Shown here piece by piece: positions 8,052 through 18,592 of a DNA stretch of 64,000 nt. Within the stretch, counting starts at the first letter, position 1. Each line of letters starts with the position of its first letter. The DNA comes from Alphaproteobacteria bacterium (GTDB lineage Bacteria > Pseudomonadota > Gammaproteobacteria > Burkholderiales > Burkholderiaceae_C): assembly GCA_030054175.1 (NCBI GenBank), contig JASGCM010000001.1, positions 186,001 through 250,000 of the forward strand, written 5' to 3'. The notes under the pieces were generated by a model. It worked only from the letters and a program-made list of their open reading frames with translations. It was not told the origin of the DNA and searched no databases. A program made the translations under genes and the position numbers.

Positions 8052-11000
8052 TCAGACCTCATGGTAGCGCCACAAAGCGGTGGTTTGGCCCCGCTGGCGC
8101 CAAACCAGCCAGCGCTCACGGCAACGGTCCACCGCCAAAAAGACCACCGGCGTGGTGTAGAGCGTGAGCAACTGGCTGAGCAATAAGCCCCCCAGCACCG
8201 ACAAACCCAGCGGGCGTCGCAATTCGGCCCCTTCGGCTTGCCCCAAGGCCAAGGGCAACGCACCCAACATGGCCGCCAAGGTGGTCATGAAAATCGGTCG
8301 GGCGCGGCGCAAGGCGGCACGCAAAATAGCTTGCGATGCGGCTGCACCGGCGCGCTGGTGTTGCAAGGCCAAATCAATCATCAGGATGGCGTTTTTCTTG
8401 ACAATGCCAATCAGCAAGATCACCCCGATCAAGGCGATCAGGCTGAACTCGGTGCCGGTCAAGAGCAAGGCGAGTAACGCCCCCACGCCCGCCGAAGGCA
8501 AAGTCGACAAGATGGTGAGCGGGTGCAGAAGGCTCTCGTAGAGCATGCCCAGCAAAAGGTAGAGCGTCACCAGCGCCAACAAAATCAGCAAGGGTTGCGA
8601 TTCGAGCGAGCGCTGAAAGGCACTGGCCGATCCGGAAAAACTGCCGCGCACGCTGATGGGCATGCGCAATTCATCCAAAGCGCGCTGCACCGATTGGGTG
8701 GCTTGCGACAACGAGACCCCAGGAGCGAGGTTGAAGCTGAAGGTGTCAGAAGGCACACCCCCGTCATGCCCCACGCCCAAGGCGGCATTGGTCAATTCGA
8801 GGCGGGCGAAGGAGGAAAGCGGTACCGCTTGCCCCTGGTTGTTGATGAAATGCAAGCGGCGCAGCGCCTGTTCGTCAGCGAGGTGCTGCGGCGCAATTTC
8901 CAGCACCACTCGGTACTGATTGAGTGGGTTGTAGATGATCCCCACTTGGCGTTGCCCCAATGCATTTTGCAAAGCGGTGCTGATGTCGCGCATTGACAGA
9001 CCCAGCCGCGCGATGGCTTCGCGGTCGATGACCAGTGAAGTTTGCAGGCCCCGGTCTTCGAATTCTGTGGCCACGTCCTCGATGTCTTTCAACCGCATCA
9101 AGGTCTGGCGGATGAGCGGGGCCCAGACCTTCAGGTCTTCCAAGTCATCGGCTTTGACGGTGTATTCAAACTGCGAGCTCGAAGTGCGCGCCCCAAAACG
9201 CAAGTCCTGGCCGGGCACCATGAACAAACGCGCACCCGGCTCGCTGTTGAGCTTGGCACGCAAGCGGGTGACCACCTGATCCGCACTGGCGTCGCGCTCG
9301 TCGCGAGGTTTCAGGCTGATGGACATCCAGGCCGAATTGCGCTGAAATCCACCGGTGTAGCCGGTGACGTCTTGCACCGCCGGATCGGTGCGAACAATAT
9401 CGATGAAGCGGTCGAGCCGCTGCTGCATGATTTGAAACGAGCTGCTTTGATCGGCGCGGATCGAGCCAAAAATGCGCCCAGTGTCTTGTTGCGGGAAAAA
9501 GCCCTTGGGGATGACCTGGTACAGGTTCACGTTCAAGGCGATCACCGCCAACAGCATCAGCCACAGCACCGGCTGATGGCGCAAACTCCAGGACAGGGTG
9601 CGGGCGTAAAAACGCCGCCAGCGCGAAGGCCGCCGCGTCACGCGCGACTGCGGGGTCAGCAAGGCCGCACACATCATGGGGGTGGTGGTGAGCGAGACCA
9701 CCATCGAGATCAGGATGGCAGCGCAGAGCACGACGGCGAACTCTTGGAACAAGCGCCCCAAAACACCGCCCATCAGCAGCACGGGAATGAAGGCTGCGAT
9801 CAAGGACAGGCTGATGATGACCACCGTCACGGCGATCTCGCGCGAACCACGCAAAGCCGCCTGCCAGGGGGTATCGCCTTTTTCCAGTCGACGGGTGACA
9901 TTCTCGAGCACCACGATGGCGTCGTCCACCACAAAACCGGTGGCGATGGTCAGGGCCATGAGTGAGAGGTTGTTCAGGCTGTAGCCCAACAAATACATGA
10001 CACCAAACGCCCCAGCCAACGAGACCGGCACCGCCACGGTGGGGATGACGGCAGCGCGCAGGCGGCGCAGGAATAAACCCACCACCAAAATCACCAAGGC
10101 AACCGAAACCGCCAGCGATTTCTGTATCTCAAAAATCGATGCGCGCAAATTCGGCGTGCGGTCCAGAACGACCCGCAAATCGACCGTGGCGGGCAAGCCG
10201 GCTTGCAACTGCGGCATCAAGCCATAGACCCGATCGACCACCTGCAAGACGTTGGCGTCGGGTTGCTTTTGCAACATCAGGGTAATCGCAGGGCGGCCAT
10301 TGGTCGCACCGTAATTGCGCAGGTCTTGCACCGAGTCGAGCACCTCTGCCACATCGCTCAGACGCACCGCCCGGCCATCGCGGAAGCGCAAGACCAGGGG
10401 GGTGAAGTCTGCGGCTTTGCGCGCTTGGCCGTTGGTCTCGATCTGCCAGCTGCGCTGGCCGTCATCGAGCGCGCCTTTGGGTCGGTTACCGTGATGCGCC
10501 ACCACCGCCATGCGGACGTCTTCCAGGGCCAGCCCCTGCGCCAGCAAGCGGTCCGGATCGAGTTCGATGCGCACGGCCGGCAAGGCCCCACCGCCCAAAG
10601 TCACCTGCCCTACCCCTTCAACTTGAGACAGGCGCTGAGCGAGCAGGGTCGAGGCCAGGTCATAGAGCTCGCCGCGCGAGAGCACATCCGAGGTCAGCGA
10701 CAAGATCAGGATGGGGGAGTCGGCCGGGTTGACCTTGCGGTAACCGGGGGCCGAGGGCATGCCGCTGGGCAGCATGGGCAAGGCAGCCTGGATGGCCGCG
10801 GCGACGTCGCGCGCGGCACTGTCGATGTGGCGGTTGAGTTCGAACTGCAACGTCACCCGGGTGCCGCTTTGGGTCGAATACGACGTGATTTCGGTCACCC
10901 CGGAAATGGCACCCAAAGCGCGCTCGAGTGGCGTGGCGACGGTGGCGGCCATGGTCTCGGGGCTGGCGCCGGGCAAACTGGCGTTGACCGAGATGGTCGG

Positions 11001-11126
11001 AAATTCGACCTGCGGCAAGGGTGCCACCGGCAATTGGAAATAGGCCAATAAACCCGCCATCGCCACACCCAGGGTGAGCAAGGTAGTCGCCACCGGCCGC
11101 GCGATGAAGAGGGCGATCGGGTTCAT
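8052..11126 (-). CDS. RND efflux permease, MdtC-like subunit
   Basis: A 1024-residue inner membrane proton/drug antiporter of the HAE1 family with the usual duplicated layout of 12 membrane helices and two large periplasmic loops. [14 protein letters not shown] carries the paired aspartates of the proton relay in helix 4, and the [13 protein letters not shown] stretch is the equivalent conserved region in the second half. Its start overlaps the stop of the partner permease as ATGA. Two adjacent, different HAE1 permeases are the hallmark of MdtBC/MuxBC-type heteromeric pumps, where this copy is the MdtC-like one. Substrates cannot be read from sequence. Confidence 0.95.
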   Translation of the reverse strand: MNPIALFIARPVATTLLTLGVAMAGLLAYFQLPVAPLPQVEFPTISVNASLPGASPETMAATVATPLERALGAISGVTEITSYSTQSGTRVTLQFELNRHIDSAARDVAAAIQAALPMLPSGMPSAPGYRKVNPADSPILILSLTSDVLSRGELYDLASTLLAQRLSQVEGVGQVTLGGGALPAVRIELDPDRLLAQGLALEDVRMAVVAHHGNRPKGALDDGQRSWQIETNGQARKAADFTPLVLRFRDGRAVRLSDVAEVLDSVQDLRNYGATNGRPAITLMLQKQPDANVLQVVDRVYGLMPQLQAGLPATVDLRVVLDRTPNLRASIFEIQKSLAVSVALVILVVGLFLRRLRAAVIPTVAVPVSLAGAFGVMYLLGYSLNNLSLMALTIATGFVVDDAIVVLENVTRRLEKGDTPWQAALRGSREIAVTVVIISLSLIAAFIPVLLMGGVLGRLFQEFAVVLCAAILISMVVSLTTTPMMCAALLTPQSRVTRRPSRWRRFYARTLSWSLRHQPVLWLMLLAVIALNVNLYQVIPKGFFPQQDTGRIFGSIRADQSSSFQIMQQRLDRFIDIVRTDPAVQDVTGYTGGFQRNSAWMSISLKPRDERDASADQVVTRLRAKLNSEPGARLFMVPGQDLRFGARTSSSQFEYTVKADDLEDLKVWAPLIRQTLMRLKDIEDVATEFEDRGLQTSLVIDREAIARLGLSMRDISTALQNALGQRQVGIIYNPLNQYRVVLEIAPQHLADEQALRRLHFINNQGQAVPLSSFARLELTNAALGVGHDGGVPSDTFSFNLAPGVSLSQATQSVQRALDELRMPISVRGSFSGSASAFQRSLESQPLLILLALVTLYLLLGMLYESLLHPLTILSTLPSAGVGALLALLLTGTEFSLIALIGVILLIGIVKKNAILMIDLALQHQRAGAAASQAILRAALRRARPIFMTTLAAMLGALPLALGQAEGAELRRPLGLSVLGGLLLSQLLTLYTTPVVFLAVDRCRERWLVWRQRGQTTALWRYHEV

Positions 11127-14100
11127 GGCGCGGCCTCGTCTTGCGTCGGCTGAGCACGAGCGCCATGCCAGCGGGCGAAGCCCAGGTATATGACCGGAGT
11201 GGTGAAGAGGGTCAGTAATTGACTCAGTGCCAATCCGGCGACCAGGGTCAGGCCCAGGGGCTGGCGCAACTCACTGCCCACGCCTTGACTGAGCATCAAG
11301 GGCAAGGCTCCGAGCAAGGCGCACAACGTGGTCATCAGGATGGGGCGAAAACGCAGCTGACAGGCCTGCTCAATGGCCAAACGCGGGCTCAAGCCCTGCT
11401 CGCGCTCGGCTTGCAAGGCGAAGTCGATCACCATGATCGCGTTTTTCTTGACGATGCCGATCAACAAGATGATGCCGATCACCGCCATCATGCCTAACTC
11501 GTGTCCGGCCAGCAGCAGGGCCAACAAGGCACCCAACGCCGCCGACGGTAAGGTGGACAAGATGGTAATGGGATGAACGTAACTCTCATAGAGCACACCG
11601 AGCACGATGTACATGGTCACCACCGCCGCCAAAATCAGCCACAAGGTATTCGAGAGCGAATTGCTGAACGCCAAGGCCGCGCCGTCAAAGCGCGACTCGA
11701 TACTGGCGGGCATGCCCTGCACGCGCAGGGTTTGGGTGGCGCTCTCGATGGCCGCCACCGCTTCGCCCAGGGACGCGCCGGGCCCGGGGTTGAAGCTGAG
11801 GGTGACGGCCGGAAACTGCCCAGCGTGGCTGATATGCAAACGCGCCGGAATTTCGCTGAGGCTGGCCACCGAGTCCAGGCTGACCAGCGCGCCGCTCAGG
11901 CTGGGCACCTTCAAACGCAGCACATCGCCCGGTCCGCCACGGCGCTCGGGGTCGGCCTCGATCACCACCCGGTACTGGTTGCTCTGGGTGAAGATGGTCG
12001 AGACCAAGCGCTGACCATAGGCGCTGTACAGGGTCTGATCGATCGCGGCCACCGAGACGCCCAAGCGCGCGGCGGCCTCGCGGTCGATCTTCACGTAGGC
12101 TTGCAATCCAGTGGATTCGTGATCGCTGCTCAAATCGCTGATGTGGCGATGACCCTGCAAACGCTCGACCAAACGTGCGGCCCAATCAGAGAGCACCGCC
12201 AGGTCGGGGCCACTGAGCAAATAGCTGTAAGGGGTGCGGGCGACCCGATCATCGAGGGTGAGGTCTTGCACCGATTGGGCATAGACGCGCAGACCGGGCC
12301 ACTGGGTGGCCTCTTGTTCCAGCGCCTCCAGGGTCTGCGCCAAAGATTGAGCGCGCTCGGACTTGGGTGCCAGCGAAATCAGCATGCGGCCTTGATTCAA
12401 TGTGGGATTCTGGCCGTCCACTCCAATGAAGGCGGCCACCGATCGCACCTCGGGTCGTTTCAGATAAGCCTGAGCGAGTTCGCTTTGGCGTTGAGCCATG
12501 GCGGCAAACGATGTGTCGGCCGGGGCTTCGGTAACCAACATCACAGCGCCAGTGTCTTGTTGCGGGAAAAAACCTTTCGGTACGACCAAGTAGAGCAGCA
12601 CCGTCATCACCAACGTGCCCAAGAACACCCACAGCGTGGGGCCGGGGCGATCGAGCACCCATGACAGGGCGCGGGCGTAACGGTCAATCAAACGCTGGAG
12701 GGCGCCCGAGAGTTGTTGTGACCAAGCGGGCTCTGCGCTGGCCGTTACATGGCGTAACAGGTAGGCGCACATCATGGGCGTGAGGGTGAGAGAAACCACT
12801 GCCGAGATCAGGATGGACACTGCCAGGGTGATGGCGAACTCGTGAAATAAGCGCCCGACCACATCGCCCATGAAGAGCAGCGGGATGAGGACCGCCACCA
12901 GCGAGAAGGTGAGTGAGATGATGGTGAAGCCGATCTGGCGTGCGCCTTCAAGCGCGGCTTGCAAAGGCCGCTGGCCCTGCTCGACCCAACGGGAGATGTT
13001 CTCGATCATCACGATGGCGTCATCCACCACAAAACCAGTGGCGATGGTCAGCGCCATCAGGGTCAGGTTGTTGATGGAAAAGCCCAGCAGATACATGACC
13101 CCAAAAGTCCCGATCAGCGACACTGGGACCGCCACGCTGGGAATGATGGTGGCGCGGGCATTGCGAAGGAACAAAAAAATGACCATGACCACCAGCGCCA
13201 CGGCCAGCGCCAACTCAAATTGCACGTCACGCACCGAAGCACGGATGGTGGTGGTGCGGTCGTGCATGACGCGCAAGTCGACTGAAGCGGGCAAAGCGTC
13301 GCGCAACTGCGGCAAGGTGGCCTGGATGCGATTGACGGTGTCGATGACGTTGGCGCCGGGCTGGCGCCGCACCTGAATGACGATGGCCGGATCATCGTCG
13401 GCCCAGGCCGCCAGGCGATTGTTCTCGGGCGCCTCGACCACGCTGGCCACATCGGACAGACGCAGGGGGTTGCCGTTGCGATAAGCCAGCACCAAATCGG
13501 CGTAGTCGGCGGGTTGGCGCAACTGGTCGTTGGCATCGATGGCAGTGGCTCGCGCCGGGCCGTCCAGGCTACCTTTGGCCAGGTTGACGTTGGCTTGGGT
13601 GACAGCGGTTCGCACGGCCTCGATCGACAAACCGGCTGCGGCCAGACGCTCAGTGTCCACCTGCACCCGGACCGAGGGCCGCTGTCCGCCGGCGATGCTG
13701 ACCAAGCCCACGCCATTGACTTGAGACAGGCGCTGGGCGATGCGGTTTTCTACCAGATCGTGGACTTGGGTGATGGGCAGGCTGGGTGAACTGGCCGCCA
13801 GGGTGATGATGGGCGCGTCGGCCGGGTTGACCTTGCGGTACACCGGCGGCATGGGCAAATCATTGGGCAACAAACCGGCAGCGGCATTGATGGCGGCTTG
13901 CACCTGTTGCTCAACCACATCCAGACGCAAATCGAGAGCGAAGCGCAGACTGATCATGGATGCGCCGCCACTGCTGATCGAGGTCATTTGCTCCAAGCCC
14001 GGCATCTGGCCGAATTGGCGCTCGAGTGGCGCGGTGATCGACGAGGTGGTCACATCGGGGCTGGCCCCGGGGTAGAGGGTGGTGACCTGGATGATGGGGT

Positions 14101-14224
14101 GATCGACCTGGGGCAACGAGGCGATGGGCAACAAGCGATAGGCCAAGCTGCCAGCCAACACGATGGCCAGCATCAGCAAACTGGTGGCGATGGGTCGAAC
14201 GATGAACAGGCGCGAGAGGTTCAT
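11123..14224 (-). CDS. RND efflux permease, MdtB-like subunit
   Basis: A 1033-residue HAE1-family inner membrane permease. [19 protein letters not shown] and the following stretch [20 protein letters not shown] are very close to MdtB of E. coli, which supports the subunit assignment. [20 protein letters not shown] is the matching motif in the second half. In the Mdt system the complex is a B2C1 heterotrimer working with one membrane fusion protein. It lies 26 bases after the fusion protein gene and overlaps the next permease by four bases. Confidence 0.96.
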   Translation of the reverse strand: MNLSRLFIVRPIATSLLMLAIVLAGSLAYRLLPIASLPQVDHPIIQVTTLYPGASPDVTTSSITAPLERQFGQMPGLEQMTSISSGGASMISLRFALDLRLDVVEQQVQAAINAAAGLLPNDLPMPPVYRKVNPADAPIITLAASSPSLPITQVHDLVENRIAQRLSQVNGVGLVSIAGGQRPSVRVQVDTERLAAAGLSIEAVRTAVTQANVNLAKGSLDGPARATAIDANDQLRQPADYADLVLAYRNGNPLRLSDVASVVEAPENNRLAAWADDDPAIVIQVRRQPGANVIDTVNRIQATLPQLRDALPASVDLRVMHDRTTTIRASVRDVQFELALAVALVVMVIFLFLRNARATIIPSVAVPVSLIGTFGVMYLLGFSINNLTLMALTIATGFVVDDAIVMIENISRWVEQGQRPLQAALEGARQIGFTIISLTFSLVAVLIPLLFMGDVVGRLFHEFAITLAVSILISAVVSLTLTPMMCAYLLRHVTASAEPAWSQQLSGALQRLIDRYARALSWVLDRPGPTLWVFLGTLVMTVLLYLVVPKGFFPQQDTGAVMLVTEAPADTSFAAMAQRQSELAQAYLKRPEVRSVAAFIGVDGQNPTLNQGRMLISLAPKSERAQSLAQTLEALEQEATQWPGLRVYAQSVQDLTLDDRVARTPYSYLLSGPDLAVLSDWAARLVERLQGHRHISDLSSDHESTGLQAYVKIDREAAARLGVSVAAIDQTLYSAYGQRLVSTIFTQSNQYRVVIEADPERRGGPGDVLRLKVPSLSGALVSLDSVASLSEIPARLHISHAGQFPAVTLSFNPGPGASLGEAVAAIESATQTLRVQGMPASIESRFDGAALAFSNSLSNTLWLILAAVVTMYIVLGVLYESYVHPITILSTLPSAALGALLALLLAGHELGMMAVIGIILLIGIVKKNAIMVIDFALQAEREQGLSPRLAIEQACQLRFRPILMTTLCALLGALPLMLSQGVGSELRQPLGLTLVAGLALSQLLTLFTTPVIYLGFARWHGARAQPTQDEAAP

Positions 14225-14250
14225 GCGTCAGGCAACCGGCGAAGCCAGTC

Positions 14251-15675
14251 TCATTGTGATTGTTGACGGCGCTGCTCGCGCATGCGCTGGAAAAAAGCCC
14301 GACGCTCTTGCGGGCTCATGGCCTGCACTTTGGCGGCCACATCCGGTGGCAAGCGATCCATCCAATCCGGGCGGTTGGGGTCGCTCAGGGGCGGGGGCGG
14401 GGGCTTGGCCGCACGCAAGGGGGCTGAGCGAGGCTCTAAGGCGGTGGGCAGGGGTGCGGGCAAGGCCGGCTTCAAGGTGCTGACCACCTCAACCCGGCTG
14501 CCGTCGCGCAATCGGTCGGCGCCGTCGGCCACCAGGGCGTCACCGGCTTGCAACTCGCCCTCGGGGGCGATCGCCTGCCAATCGCCGTCACTGCCCAAAA
14601 GGCGCACGCGGACCAGTTTGACGCGTTGGTCAGGCATCACACGCACGACAAAGTTGCCCATGCCGCCGCGCTGGATGGCCTGAGAAGGCACAGCCAAGCG
14701 CTGGGGCAGGACATCGAGTTGCATGCGCACCTGAGCAAATTGGTTGGGAAACAATGTGCCTTCGAGGTTGTCCAATATGGCCTTGATCTTCAGAGTACCG
14801 GTGCTGGCGTCGATGGCGTTGTCGGTGGCACTGACACGTCCCAGAGCCAAGGGCTTGAGGTCACGGTCGAAGGCCTGCACCGGCAGGGCCTGTCCGGCCT
14901 TCAATTTGCGCTGAATGTCAGGTACATGCACGTCCGGCACGGCGAACACCACAGCCATGGGTTGGGTTTGGGTGATGGTGACCAAGCCAGCCGGGTCGCT
15001 GGCGCGCACCAAGCTGCCCAACTCGGCCTGCTTCAATCCAAGGCGACCGCTGATGGGGGCAGTGACACGGGTGTACGACAGTTGCAGGCGGGCGTTATCG
15101 ACCAAAGCACGGTCGGTAGCGACAGTGCCCTCGAGTTGCTTGACCAATGCCTCTTGGGTTTCCACCTGCTGGCGGGCAATGGCGTCTTTGACCAACAGTT
15201 CCTGGTAGCGTTGCAGGTCCAGCTGGGCGTTGCGCCAACTGGCCTGATCCCGCGCCAACTGTCCTTCGGCTTGGCGCATAGCCAACTCATAGGGTCGCGG
15301 GTCGATTTGCGCCAGCAGCGCTCCGGCCGCGACTTGCTGGCCCTCAGCGAAATGGATGGCCTGCAATTCGCCGTCGACCTTGGCGCGCACCAAGGCCGTG
15401 TTAAGGGCGGCCACATTGCCCAAGGCGCTGACGGTGACGCGAATGTCCAGGGTTTGCGCGTTGACAACGCTGACCGGGGTGCCCCGAGGGGTGCCCGGCC
15501 CACCCGGCCCACTGGTACCGACGGAGCCGCGTGCCGTATTGTCGGGGTCTTTGGGCAACAACCAGCGGTCGCGTGCGGTGGGATACCACCAAATGGCGCT
15601 GACCACCAGCGCCACCATCAACATCCAGACCCAGGGGGAAGCACGCCGCACGCGTGCGCCAGAGGGGTTCACCAT
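14251..15675 (-). CDS. RND efflux membrane fusion protein (MdtA-like)
   Basis: A 474-residue periplasmic adaptor anchored by one N-terminal helix (WVWMLMVALVVSAIWW). The lipoyl half-motifs (ALVRAKVDGELQAIHFAEGQ and VTAPISGRLG) flank a long coiled-coil hairpin, followed by beta-barrel and membrane-proximal domains. The C-terminus has a proline-rich linker and a charged helical tail (LPPDVAAKVQAMSPQERR), longer than in E. coli MdtA. The ATG at 15675 overlaps the stop of the pterin aldolase gene (ATGGTGA), so translation of the pump is probably coupled to the folate-type genes upstream. Confidence 0.94.
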   Translation of the reverse strand: MVNPSGARVRRASPWVWMLMVALVVSAIWWYPTARDRWLLPKDPDNTARGSVGTSGPGGPGTPRGTPVSVVNAQTLDIRVTVSALGNVAALNTALVRAKVDGELQAIHFAEGQQVAAGALLAQIDPRPYELAMRQAEGQLARDQASWRNAQLDLQRYQELLVKDAIARQQVETQEALVKQLEGTVATDRALVDNARLQLSYTRVTAPISGRLGLKQAELGSLVRASDPAGLVTITQTQPMAVVFAVPDVHVPDIQRKLKAGQALPVQAFDRDLKPLALGRVSATDNAIDASTGTLKIKAILDNLEGTLFPNQFAQVRMQLDVLPQRLAVPSQAIQRGGMGNFVVRVMPDQRVKLVRVRLLGSDGDWQAIAPEGELQAGDALVADGADRLRDGSRVEVVSTLKPALPAPLPTALEPRSAPLRAAKPPPPPLSDPNRPDWMDRLPPDVAAKVQAMSPQERRAFFQRMREQRRQQSQ

Positions 15676-16037
15676 TGCCCAGTCTCCATGTGAATCGCCA
15701 CTTCGCAATCGTCAAAAATTTCGAGTTTGGCGATGCGCACCCGCACGCCGATCACGCCGGGCAATTGCATCAAGCGGTAGGCCAGTTTGCCGATCAGGGT
15801 TTCGAGCAGGTTGACGTGTTGGTCCGTGCACTCGGCGATGATGATGCTGCGCACCTTGCGGTAATCCAGCACATGGTGGATGTCATCGTCGCTGGGCAGC
15901 AGCGGCTGGGTGCCCAAATTGAGTTCGGCATCGACCTGGATGGGCTGAGGGCCCGATTTTTCATGCGCCAAGATACCCAGGTTGGCGTCAAAGCGCAAAC
16001 CGGTCAGGTTGAGCGTCTGATTGCCTTTGTCGGCCAT
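15669..16037 (-). CDS. FolB/FolX-family pterin aldolase or epimerase (FolX-like)
   Basis: A 122-residue T-fold protein. Family residues are the glutamate in GILAHEKSG, the tyrosine in VLDYRKV, the glutamate in LLETLIGKL and the lysine in RIAKLEIFDDCEV. The last segment aligns better with the KLHALRYAD region of E. coli FolX (dihydroneopterin triphosphate 2'-epimerase) than with the SKP segment of FolB, so I lean towards FolX. A second family member lies four bases upstream. The stop overlaps the start of the efflux fusion protein gene. Confidence 0.8.
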   Translation of the reverse strand: MADKGNQTLNLTGLRFDANLGILAHEKSGPQPIQVDAELNLGTQPLLPSDDDIHHVLDYRKVRSIIIAECTDQHVNLLETLIGKLAYRLMQLPGVIGVRVRIAKLEIFDDCEVAIHMETGQW

Positions 16038-16041
16038 GGTT

Positions 16042-16428
16042 TCATTCCTTCATCCGAAAGGCCTGCACACCCACCGCCTCGCAGTCGGGGTATACATCGG
16101 GTTTGCGCGTTGAGACCTGGGCGGCCCGCACGCCGGGGTGGGCCATGACTTCATCGAGGATGTCGTCGCACAGGGTTTCTTGCAACATGATGTGACCGTG
16201 CGCAATTCGCTTGTGCACCAGATCGCGCACGAAGTCGTAGTCGACCACCTCGGCGATGTCATCGGCCTGAGGGGTGTGGGCCACCAAATCGACGTAGACA
16301 TCGATGTCCAGGATCAGGCGCTGGGGGCCGGTACGCTCGAAATCATGGATGCCGATGCGGGCCTGAACGGTCAGTCCACGCAAAAACATGCGTCGGCAAT
16401 GACGCAAACCGGGGTCGTGGGGGCTCAT
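16042..16428 (-). CDS. folB: Dihydroneopterin aldolase
   Basis: A 128-residue T-fold protein of folate synthesis that cleaves dihydroneopterin to 6-hydroxymethyl-dihydropterin and glycolaldehyde. GIHDFERTGPQRL (catalytic-site glutamate), VVDYDFV (tyrosine), LQETLCDDI and STRKPDVYPDCEAVGV (lysine aligned with that in the SKP motif of E. coli FolB) are all in place. An alternative start at the internal ATG (MFLRGLTVQARIG) would drop 13 residues, and E. coli FolB begins near that point. The annotated ATG overlaps the stop of the SDR gene as ATGA. Confidence 0.87.
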   Translation of the reverse strand: MSPHDPGLRHCRRMFLRGLTVQARIGIHDFERTGPQRLILDIDVYVDLVAHTPQADDIAEVVDYDFVRDLVHKRIAHGHIMLQETLCDDILDEVMAHPGVRAAQVSTRKPDVYPDCEAVGVQAFRMKE

Positions 16429-17213
16429 GGCTGGTACTTTCTGAGGGTCTCAAGGGGCACATTCATGACGTCGCGGTCCATGCCCACCAAATGCTGTCCA
16501 TTGTCCACCTGCAGGCTGGCGCCGCTGATGGCCGGGTTTTGCGCCAAAAATAGAACCGACTGGGCCACTTGTGCCGGGTCGATCGGCTGGCGCAGCAGGT
16601 TCACGCGCGAGGCGGCCTGGAAATTCTCGGGCGATTGCGGACCGCTGAGATACAACAAACCCGGTGCCACGGCATTGACCCGCAAGGTGGGTGCCAAGGC
16701 CTGTGCCTGCAAGGCCACCGCCTGGTGCAAGGCCAGCTTGGAGAGGGTGTACGAGAAGTAGGCAGGGTTCAGGTTGAACACCTTCTGGTCGAGAAGGTGC
16801 ACCAGGCTGGCGCTGCCACTGCCCCCACCGGCGTGCAGGGCCGCCAGCCAGCGTCCCATGCGCATGGGGGCCATCAGATTCACCTGCCACTGGGCCAGGG
16901 CCTGAGCGTCGTCAAAGTCGTGCGCGGCATCGGGCAAAAACAAAGAGGCATTGTTGACCACACAGCGCAGATCGGTGCCCAGATCGCGACTCAATTCCTC
17001 GCACATGACGGTCGTGGCTGCGGCGTCGCCCAGATCGGCCTGCACCACGCAAGAGGACACGCCCAAGGCGCGGCATTGCTTGGCCACCTCGGCGGCGGCG
17101 GCTTTCGACTGGTGGCAATGCACGGCCACCGACCAGCCGGCGCGGGCGAACGCCTGGCTGATTTCGCGCCCCAGGCGGTACGCACCGCCGCTGACCCAGA
17201 CCCAGTTGGACAT
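16425..17213 (-). CDS. SDR oxidoreductase of the PTR1/FolM type (probable pteridine reductase)
   Basis: A 262-residue short-chain dehydrogenase. The nucleotide loop is SGGAYRLG, which fits the (T/S)GxxxRxG variant characteristic of pteridine reductases (PTR1, FolM) instead of the usual TGxxxGxG. NNAS (about residue 85) and YTLSK supply the catalytic Asn, Tyr and Lys. FolM reduces dihydromonapterin or dihydrofolate with NADPH. Its position as first gene of a run with two FolB/FolX-type genes supports a pterin role. The ATG at 17213 starts MSNWVWVSGG; there is no clear ribosome binding site. It diverges from the midA-type gene 53 bases away. Confidence 0.85.
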   Translation of the reverse strand: MSNWVWVSGGAYRLGREISQAFARAGWSVAVHCHQSKAAAAEVAKQCRALGVSSCVVQADLGDAAATTVMCEELSRDLGTDLRCVVNNASLFLPDAAHDFDDAQALAQWQVNLMAPMRMGRWLAALHAGGGSGSASLVHLLDQKVFNLNPAYFSYTLSKLALHQAVALQAQALAPTLRVNAVAPGLLYLSGPQSPENFQAASRVNLLRQPIDPAQVAQSVLFLAQNPAISGASLQVDNGQHLVGMDRDVMNVPLETLRKYQP

Positions 17214-17266
17214 AGAAGGTTTTTGCTGAAAAAAGAGAATTGTGCTTGATTTGGAATAATGCGGCG

Positions 17267-18355
17267 ATGAACGCACCCGATGCCCTTGCCCGCATGATCG
17301 CCCGCCAGCTGGACCAAAGCCAGGGTTGGATGGGCTTTGACCGTTTCATGGCATTGGCCCTTTACGCCCCGATGGTGGGGTATTACAGCGGTCCTTTGCC
17401 CAAACTGGGGCGCATGCCCGAATCGGGCAGCGACTTCGTCACCGCCCCCGAGTTGTCACCCTGGTTTGGTCGCACCCTGGCCCGTTCGGTGGCGCAAGCC
17501 CTGGCCCAAACTGGCACCTCAGAGGTGTGGGAATTTGGCGCTGGCTCCGGGGCACTGGCCACGCAATTGATACAAAGCCTGGGCAATCAGGTGCGCAGCT
17601 ACCACATCGTCGATCTCTCGGGCAGCTTGCGACAACGCCAACAAGAGGTGTTGTCCGCTTTCTCCGGTCGGGTGTTTTGGCACGATGAATGGCCCGAGCA
17701 GATGGCCGGTGTGGTGGTGGGCAACGAGTTGCTTGACGCCATGCCGGTGCAACTGCTCAGCCGAGTGGGCGGCGTGTGGCACGAACGCGGCGTGGTCGCG
17801 CAAAGTGCACCTGGACGGCCCTGGACTTGGCTGGACCGCCCCACCCATCTGCGCCCCCCCACCGATATCGAGGGCCAACACGATTACCTGACCGAAATCC
17901 ACCCCCAGGCCGAGGCTTTCATCCACACCCTGGCGCAGCGCCTGAGCGCGGGTGCGGTTTTTTTGATCGACTATGGATTTCCCGAGCGCGAGTACTACCA
18001 CCCGCAGCGCCACATGGGTACACTGATGTGCCACCAAGGCCACCGCAGCGACCCCGACCCTTTGCGCGATGTGGGGGCGAAAGACATCACTGCCCACGTG
18101 AATTTCACCAGCGTGGCGGTGGCGGCCCAAGAGGCGGGCTTGGAAGTGCTTGGCTACACCAGCCAAGCGCGGTTTTTGATCAACAGCGGCTTGGTCGATC
18201 TGTTGCAAGAAGCCAGCCTGCCCGAGCGTGCCATGGCGCAAAAACTGCTGACCGAGCACGAGATGGGTGAATTATTCAAAGTCATCGCCCTGGGCGTTGG
18301 CCCGGCCTGGGAACCCATGGGTTTTGCCCAGAGTGACCGAACCCACTCCCTTTAG
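17267..18355 (+). CDS. SAM-dependent methyltransferase, MidA/NDUFAF7 family
   Basis: A 362-residue class I methyltransferase of COG1565. GPLPKLGRMPESGSDFVTAP is the family hallmark near the N-terminus, and WEFGAGSGALA is the SAM-binding glycine loop. VVGNELLDAMPV and LIDYGFPEREYYHPQR are also conserved. The mitochondrial relative NDUFAF7 methylates an arginine of a complex I subunit; the bacterial substrate is not known. The start at 17267 (MNAPDALARMIARQL) is chosen for homology. DUF2905 and ttcA follow closely on the same strand. Confidence 0.9.
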   Translation: MNAPDALARMIARQLDQSQGWMGFDRFMALALYAPMVGYYSGPLPKLGRMPESGSDFVTAPELSPWFGRTLARSVAQALAQTGTSEVWEFGAGSGALATQLIQSLGNQVRSYHIVDLSGSLRQRQQEVLSAFSGRVFWHDEWPEQMAGVVVGNELLDAMPVQLLSRVGGVWHERGVVAQSAPGRPWTWLDRPTHLRPPTDIEGQHDYLTEIHPQAEAFIHTLAQRLSAGAVFLIDYGFPEREYYHPQRHMGTLMCHQGHRSDPDPLRDVGAKDITAHVNFTSVAVAAQEAGLEVLGYTSQARFLINSGLVDLLQEASLPERAMAQKLLTEHEMGELFKVIALGVGPAWEPMGFAQSDRTHSL

Positions 18356-18361
18356 GCTCCC

Positions 18362-18556
18362 ATGTTGCGTTGGCTGATCGTCGTTTTCATCGCTCTGGTA
18401 CTGATCAACAGCCTGACCCCCTGGCTGCAAAAACTGGGTTTTGGTCGCTTGCCGGGCGATTTTCGCTTTCGCCTCTTCAAGCGCGAGTGGTTCATTCCGC
18501 TGACCAGCACGCTCTTGCTCAGCGGCTTGTGCGCGCTGATCGCCAAATTGTCCTGA
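18362..18556 (+). CDS. DUF2905 small membrane protein
   Basis: A 64-residue protein with two hydrophobic helices (LRWLIVVFIALVLINSL and FIPLTSTLLLSGLCALI) separated by FGRLPGDFRFRLFKREWF, the conserved loop of DUF2905. Function is unknown. It begins six bases after the midA-type stop, so the two are probably co-transcribed. Confidence 0.9.
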   Translation: MLRWLIVVFIALVLINSLTPWLQKLGFGRLPGDFRFRLFKREWFIPLTSTLLLSGLCALIAKLS

Positions 18557-18592
18557 AGCACCGCCGCAGGCCGTCGGTGCGACAATCGGGGC

